Shown here: one piece after another, positions 60,049 to 64,000 of the stretch
Layout: each line of letters starts with the position of its first letter
Position numbering within the stretch: the stretch's first letter is position 1
Origin: Gemmatimonadota bacterium
Lineage (GTDB): Bacteria > Latescibacterota > UBA2968 > UBA8231
Assembly: GCA_018672475.1 (NCBI GenBank)
Contig: JABHFS010000188.1
Span: 1 to 64,000, forward strand
Length of the DNA: 64,000 nucleotides
Reading direction: 5' to 3'
Program-made: the position numbers and the translations under genes
The notes under the pieces: generated by a model
What the model saw: the letters and a program-made list of their open reading frames with translations, nothing else
Told to the model about the DNA's origin: nothing
Database searches by the model: none

Positions 60049-60177
60049 TAATTATCCCCTTATCGTGTATAGTATTATCATTTTCGGCTCAAATCAGGTG
60101 CGGGTGGACGGTCCAGTTACGGGGTCCGTCTCGGCCCCTTGGAAACTTTCGCGGTCTTCACTATGGCCGAGATAGAC

Positions 60178-62667
60178 CTATTGCATTCGGCGCATCAGTT
60201 CGCCCTTGGCTTCATTAAATACGCCAATCAAGCGTTGGCGTATTTTCTCGTCGCGGAAGACGCCAATCTGCTCGGCCCAGGCGATGCCGCCCTCCATATG
60301 CGTCAAGAGATAATTGCCTTCCGTCGGCACGAAGGCGCAGCGCTTGCCCACGTCGATATAGATCGGCGAAGAATGCGCCATCACGGGGCCAGCGTCGGTG
60401 TAGTGCGAGCCCCAACAGCGCGCCACCACCCAGCACGAACGCTCGGTCTTGAGCTTAAACTTGAGCTTGATTTGGTTGCTGCCGTCCTTTTCAACTTCGC
60501 GCGCGATTTTCTCGCCATTGCAGATCAATTCCAAACCGGTAAGCGGCCAGACGCTCTCGGCCACCGCCTCTACTTCGACCGTACCGCCATTGCCCGGCAA
60601 GTGGATCTCCTCGCCCATCTCCCGGCCTTCGATTTTGAGATCGATCACCGCGCCGGTGCTGGCGAACGTCTGGCCTCGCTTCACCGCCTGGCACCAATTG
60701 TCGAAGGTAAATTCTTCATCGTCGCGCAACTTGACATACGTCCTGGAACCGCCCAAAATTCGCCCATTCGACATCTTATCAGTACCGCCGACGATCGGCA
60801 ATTTCTGCCCCACATTTAACCAGCGATAATAGCCCTTCTCCGCCGAGCTAATTTTCTCGCCCTCCCAGACCCAACACATCTCCGCACCATCGGCGTGGCC
60901 GAGTACGATATTGGCCGCGTTCTCAAAATCGGGCAGCGGCATATGCGGCATAATCACCAAACCGCCCTGTTTTTTGCAGGCCTCAGCCCAATCGGCCATC
61001 AGCGCCTCGACCGCGCCGCCGATCCAGTCTTCGTTGGCCCCGCCGGTGCACATCGGCGCGATCATATCCTTGAGACCGAGTAAACTGATATGCCCGAGCA
61101 CGTGCTGGCGATTTTCCTGGCTGACCCACACCATATGCTCGTCGCTGCTAGTCGGCGACAATCCGCCAGTAAATTCCTCCCACGAGGTAAAAAGCCGCCC
61201 CCATTGGCTAGCCAAAAGGTGCGTCACATTGAGATCCTCGCCCGCCGCCTCCAGATGCGCCGACTGCGAAGACAAAAAGTGCACATGCGTATCGCCCGAA
61301 TAATAGCCGCGCTCCTTCATATCAAAGGCGCGTTTGATCTTCAGCGTCAGGTCTCGTTGACCAGGTTTGATCTCGACGAGTTCGCGCACCGGCTGGTATT
61401 CGAAGCCGCGTACCACCTCGGTGTACACCGGGCCGACCGGTAAATCGATCTGGCAGGTGCCGTCGATATAGGCGTAGGGCACGCCGCCGGTCTTGCAATC
61501 GCCGCCCATATCCTCAAACCAGGCGATATTAACATCGGCCTGGTGGCCGTGCGGCGCTAAATAAGCGCCTTGCGGCGAGCGAAAATGCACGCGCGTACCC
61601 ACCGGCTGACCGGTATCGGCGTCTTCGACCCTAACATGCACCCATTGCTTGCCACGCGGCCCAACCACTTCGATCTTGACCTTGCCCTGTTCGACCGTTT
61701 TCTCTTCGAGCACCTGCCCCCAGCGAATCTTCTCCTCGACGCCCCCCGCCTTAACTCTGATCTCGCCTTCGGTGGAACCATGGATCTCTACATAACCGCC
61801 GTCAACCTGCTCTTGGCCGCCGCGCCCCCAACCCGATTCTTCCGAGCGGAGAAAATCCGCATTAGGTACAAAAAGTGTATCCTGGCGCACCACCTCGCCG
61901 CGCTGCATCTCGACTTCGGGCACACCCTCCGCATCAACCCTGATCGCCACTTCTTGCCTGGCGGGCCAGGAAAAAGGATCGCTCGCCTCGTGGCACAGTG
62001 TAATCCCCGCCAAAGCCAGCGCCGTACTACTGGCCGCCGACACCTCGATTGTCGCGATCTCCTTATCCGGCTCGGGGTTTTCCCAGTCATATAGCCACCA
62101 ACCCTGCATATCATTGCCGTCGCGGGTAAAAGCACCCGTCTGGGTCAGGCCATAGGATTGCGCGCGGCTATTCAAAGGCTCTGCATGATAATTGCGGCAA
62201 TTGCGGCACAAAAAAGGATGATGCCCCCAGGGGATCTGCACGTCGTGTACCTCAAAACGTCGGCGCAACAACTGTTCGACCGCGCTGCCGTCGGCATAGA
62301 CCACGCGATAGGTCCCGATCGCCTCGCCCGTGCCCTCGACCGTAACGCGCTCACCTTCTACCGGCGCACAAGCGTGCGCAAAAAGCACTCGCCGCGCGTT
62401 GGCTTTAACGACAATCCTCGCAGCATCGCCGATCCCGTCTTTGGCCTTCTGTGCGACCAAGACAATGGATTGATCTGCCCCTTCCTCCCCTAGACTAAAG
62501 GGCACACCCCAAAATTTGCACTCGCCCCATGGCAAATTCACCAAGGGCGTATTATCGGGGGTTTCGTCGGAAGCCGGCCAAACTCGGTATCCGTCTTCGG
62601 TCTCGCCATTACCGCTGCCCGCGTTATAGGCTTTGCTCAGATCTAAAGGTGTAAACTGATCGCTCAT
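60178..62667 (-). CDS. CehA/McbA-family PHP-type metallohydrolase
   Basis: 829 residues. The C-terminal half carries the PHP-like domain of the CehA/McbA family: GYYSGDTHVHF (about 452-462, HxH metal site), LNVTHLLASQWGRLFTSWEEF, MPHMPLPDF (about 572) and PIVGGTDKMSN (about 625). Named members hydrolyse carbamate and related esters, but most are uncharacterised. The N-terminal ~450 residues are an unusual extension with beta-rich segments and a CRNCRNYH motif near 165 that could bind metal. No signal peptide. AAGGAAGG precedes the ATG. Same strand as the flanking sulfatase and PhyH genes. Confidence 0.85.
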   Translation of the reverse strand: MSDQFTPLDLSKAYNAGSGNGETEDGYRVWPASDETPDNTPLVNLPWGECKFWGVPFSLGEEGADQSIVLVAQKAKDGIGDAARIVVKANARRVLFAHACAPVEGERVTVEGTGEAIGTYRVVYADGSAVEQLLRRRFEVHDVQIPWGHHPFLCRNCRNYHAEPLNSRAQSYGLTQTGAFTRDGNDMQGWWLYDWENPEPDKEIATIEVSAASSTALALAGITLCHEASDPFSWPARQEVAIRVDAEGVPEVEMQRGEVVRQDTLFVPNADFLRSEESGWGRGGQEQVDGGYVEIHGSTEGEIRVKAGGVEEKIRWGQVLEEKTVEQGKVKIEVVGPRGKQWVHVRVEDADTGQPVGTRVHFRSPQGAYLAPHGHQADVNIAWFEDMGGDCKTGGVPYAYIDGTCQIDLPVGPVYTEVVRGFEYQPVRELVEIKPGQRDLTLKIKRAFDMKERGYYSGDTHVHFLSSQSAHLEAAGEDLNVTHLLASQWGRLFTSWEEFTGGLSPTSSDEHMVWVSQENRQHVLGHISLLGLKDMIAPMCTGGANEDWIGGAVEALMADWAEACKKQGGLVIMPHMPLPDFENAANIVLGHADGAEMCWVWEGEKISSAEKGYYRWLNVGQKLPIVGGTDKMSNGRILGGSRTYVKLRDDEEFTFDNWCQAVKRGQTFASTGAVIDLKIEGREMGEEIHLPGNGGTVEVEAVAESVWPLTGLELICNGEKIAREVEKDGSNQIKLKFKLKTERSCWVVARCWGSHYTDAGPVMAHSSPIYIDVGKRCAFVPTEGNYLLTHMEGGIAWAEQIGVFRDEKIRQRLIGVFNEAKGELMRRMQ

Positions 62668-62737
62668 AACCCATACCTTCCTTTAGGGGTTTCCGACCGT
62701 CAATATATCCCGACACCGAAACCCGATCAAGCGATGT

Positions 62738-64000
62738 CTAGGACAGATGATAATTATCGCCCGGCGGCCGCTGATACGTCGCCGCCAACTCCGCTTCGAC
62801 ACCCGACTCGGCAATCAGTTGCAAGAGCGCCGCGTGTAACCGTTTCGCTTCTTGCGGATGCTCTGCCAGCACATTCTGTTGCTGGTCCGGATCGTCGGGC
62901 AGATAAAACAATTCCTCCACCCGCCGCTCGGGCATGCCGATATTCGAATAGGCCTCCGTGCGCACTGGCGGACTCTTGTACTGCAGGTCTTTGTTCGGCC
63001 AATAGACCAAACTCCATTCGCCGTCAGTAATCGTCGCTGGCACCGTGCCCCACGAGTCGTCGAGGTTGCGGCCGGTGATCGCGTATTGCCGCGAACCCTC
63101 ACCCTCGCCGCGCAACTGTGCCGCAAAAGAATGCCCCTGCAACCCCGCCGGCGGCTCTATCCCAGCCAACGCGCAAACCGTCGGAAAGAAATCCACCGGC
63201 TGCACCAGCCCGCTGCTCCTGCCCGGCTTGGCTTCGGGGTGCTGTATCATCATCACCAGATGCGCCATCGGCTCGTAGAGTTGGCCCAGATCGCCCCATG
63301 GTTTGCCCTGCAAGCCATGATCGCCAAAATAATGCCCATGATCCGACATCAGCATCACCAGCGTGTTTTCTTTGAGCCCGGTCAGTTCGATCGTCTCAAA
63401 CAGCCGCCCCAACCAGCGATCGACCATCGTCACCTCACCCGCGTATAGCGCTTTAACGTGGTTGAGCTCTTTTTCGCTCATAATATCCTTGGAAAAACCA
63501 TACCACGGGTAGATCACCTCTTCGCCCTCGTAACCCGGATCGTAGAGATCGACATAATACTGCGGCGGGTCCCACGGTTCGTGCGGATCCCACGAGTCGA
63601 TCCAGAGGAAAAACTGCTCCTGCTGATAATTCTTCTCCAGCCAGTGCACCGCCTCGGTGATCACGCGCGGACCCAGGTAATCCGACTCGAACTGCCGCCG
63701 GGTCTGGTTCATCAAATAGCGCTTGGTGCCTGCCTTGACCTTGGACTCAGCGGCGGGCAGCCGAATATCGGCAAAGCCGTCGCTGATCCACGGCTCGCCG
63801 CCCTGGCCGCGGATCCATTCGATCGAGCCAAAACCGCGGTCGAGATGATTGCCCTGGGTCATAAACATCGGCGTGTCGAACACTAGGCCGGTGGTATAAC
63901 CTTGCGCGCGCAGGCTAGTGGCCAGCGTCGGAATATCGCGCTCCATCTCGTCCCATGTATTGAACGGATGGCCCCAGCGACCAGTAAACAGATCGCGGCG
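62738..64000 (-). CDS. Sulfatase, 5' end beyond the window
   Basis: The frame is open to the window end (RRDLFTGRWGHPFNTWDE before the first internal Met at 63946), so the true start and the CxPxR nucleophile motif lie outside. Seen: a sulfatase body with FFLWIDSWDPHEPWDPP, YAGEVTMVDRWLGRLF, VMLMSDHGHYFGDHGLQGKPWG (metal-site Asp and His) and a C-terminal subdomain (ELFYLPDDPDQQQNVL). This is the form found in sulfatases acting on sulfated glycans. It differs from the 1176-2663 sulfatase. First visible gene of the minus-strand catabolic set, 70 bases before the metallohydrolase. Confidence 0.92.
   Translation of the reverse strand, partial: RRDLFTGRWGHPFNTWDEMERDIPTLATSLRAQGYTTGLVFDTPMFMTQGNHLDRGFGSIEWIRGQGGEPWISDGFADIRLPAAESKVKAGTKRYLMNQTRRQFESDYLGPRVITEAVHWLEKNYQQEQFFLWIDSWDPHEPWDPPQYYVDLYDPGYEGEEVIYPWYGFSKDIMSEKELNHVKALYAGEVTMVDRWLGRLFETIELTGLKENTLVMLMSDHGHYFGDHGLQGKPWGDLGQLYEPMAHLVMMIQHPEAKPGRSSGLVQPVDFFPTVCALAGIEPPAGLQGHSFAAQLRGEGEGSRQYAITGRNLDDSWGTVPATITDGEWSLVYWPNKDLQYKSPPVRTEAYSNIGMPERRVEELFYLPDDPDQQQNVLAEHPQEAKRLHAALLQLIAESGVEAELAATYQRPPGDNYHLS

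Overview
The window looks like a chromosomal piece of an uncultured Gram-negative bacterium with a large secreted proteome. The combination of sulfatases, three phytanoyl-CoA dioxygenase (PhyH) family proteins, a TIM-barrel isomerase beside a Gfo/Idh/MocA oxidoreductase, many FG-GAP/VCBS (CRTAC1-type) proteins and many FlgD-like C-terminal domains with SPNGDGIND-type motifs recalls Latescibacterota or Poribacteria-like lineages. That placement is inference from gene content. No rRNA, tRNA or marker gene is visible to confirm it.

1-6.9 kb: an IS30-family transposase broken by one extra base, a sulfatase convergent with a PhyH dioxygenase, a sugar isomerase coupled to a frameshifted Gfo/Idh/MocA gene, a strong bidirectional terminator, a small ankyrin-repeat protein and a decayed esterase. 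6.9-11.3 kb: an AT-richer accessory stretch with a small unknown protein overlapping a second PhyH gene, an IS91-type transposase remnant, and a secreted GH98-like glycosidase whose last ~100 codons are GC-richer and encode a sorting-type domain. 11.4-14.9 kb: a three-gene CUT1-type sugar importer (binding protein and two permeases, no ATPase).

15-41.5 kb: the most striking part, all on the minus strand. In transcription order it has a 753-residue discoidin-like/FlgD-like protein, two ~930-980-residue proteins ending like outer-membrane barrels, a polytopic His-rich TPR protein, a CBM9/DOMON-like secreted protein with its own promoter and terminator, then a tight run of two ~640-residue (family B), three ~870-residue (family A) and one more family B protein, and finally an FG-GAP protein with a CxxCH motif. 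Seven of these share a modular plan and nearly identical C-terminal endings. I read this as a secreted, surface-assembled paralogue array, the best candidate here for an undescribed system.

41.9-56.1 kb: a parvulin-type foldase lipoprotein, then four CRTAC1-type FG-GAP proteins interleaved with two TPR lipoproteins and a pentapeptide-repeat membrane protein shaped like a two-TM channel without a selectivity filter. 56.1-64 kb: a minus-strand catabolic set of sulfatase (cut by the window end), CehA/McbA-type PHP metallohydrolase, third PhyH dioxygenase, MFS transporter and a PQQ-dehydrogenase-like secreted propeller with a sorting-type C-terminus.

Together the window suggests a heterotroph that takes up and breaks down sulfated or complex glycans and displays many calcium-loop and discoidin-type proteins on its surface.
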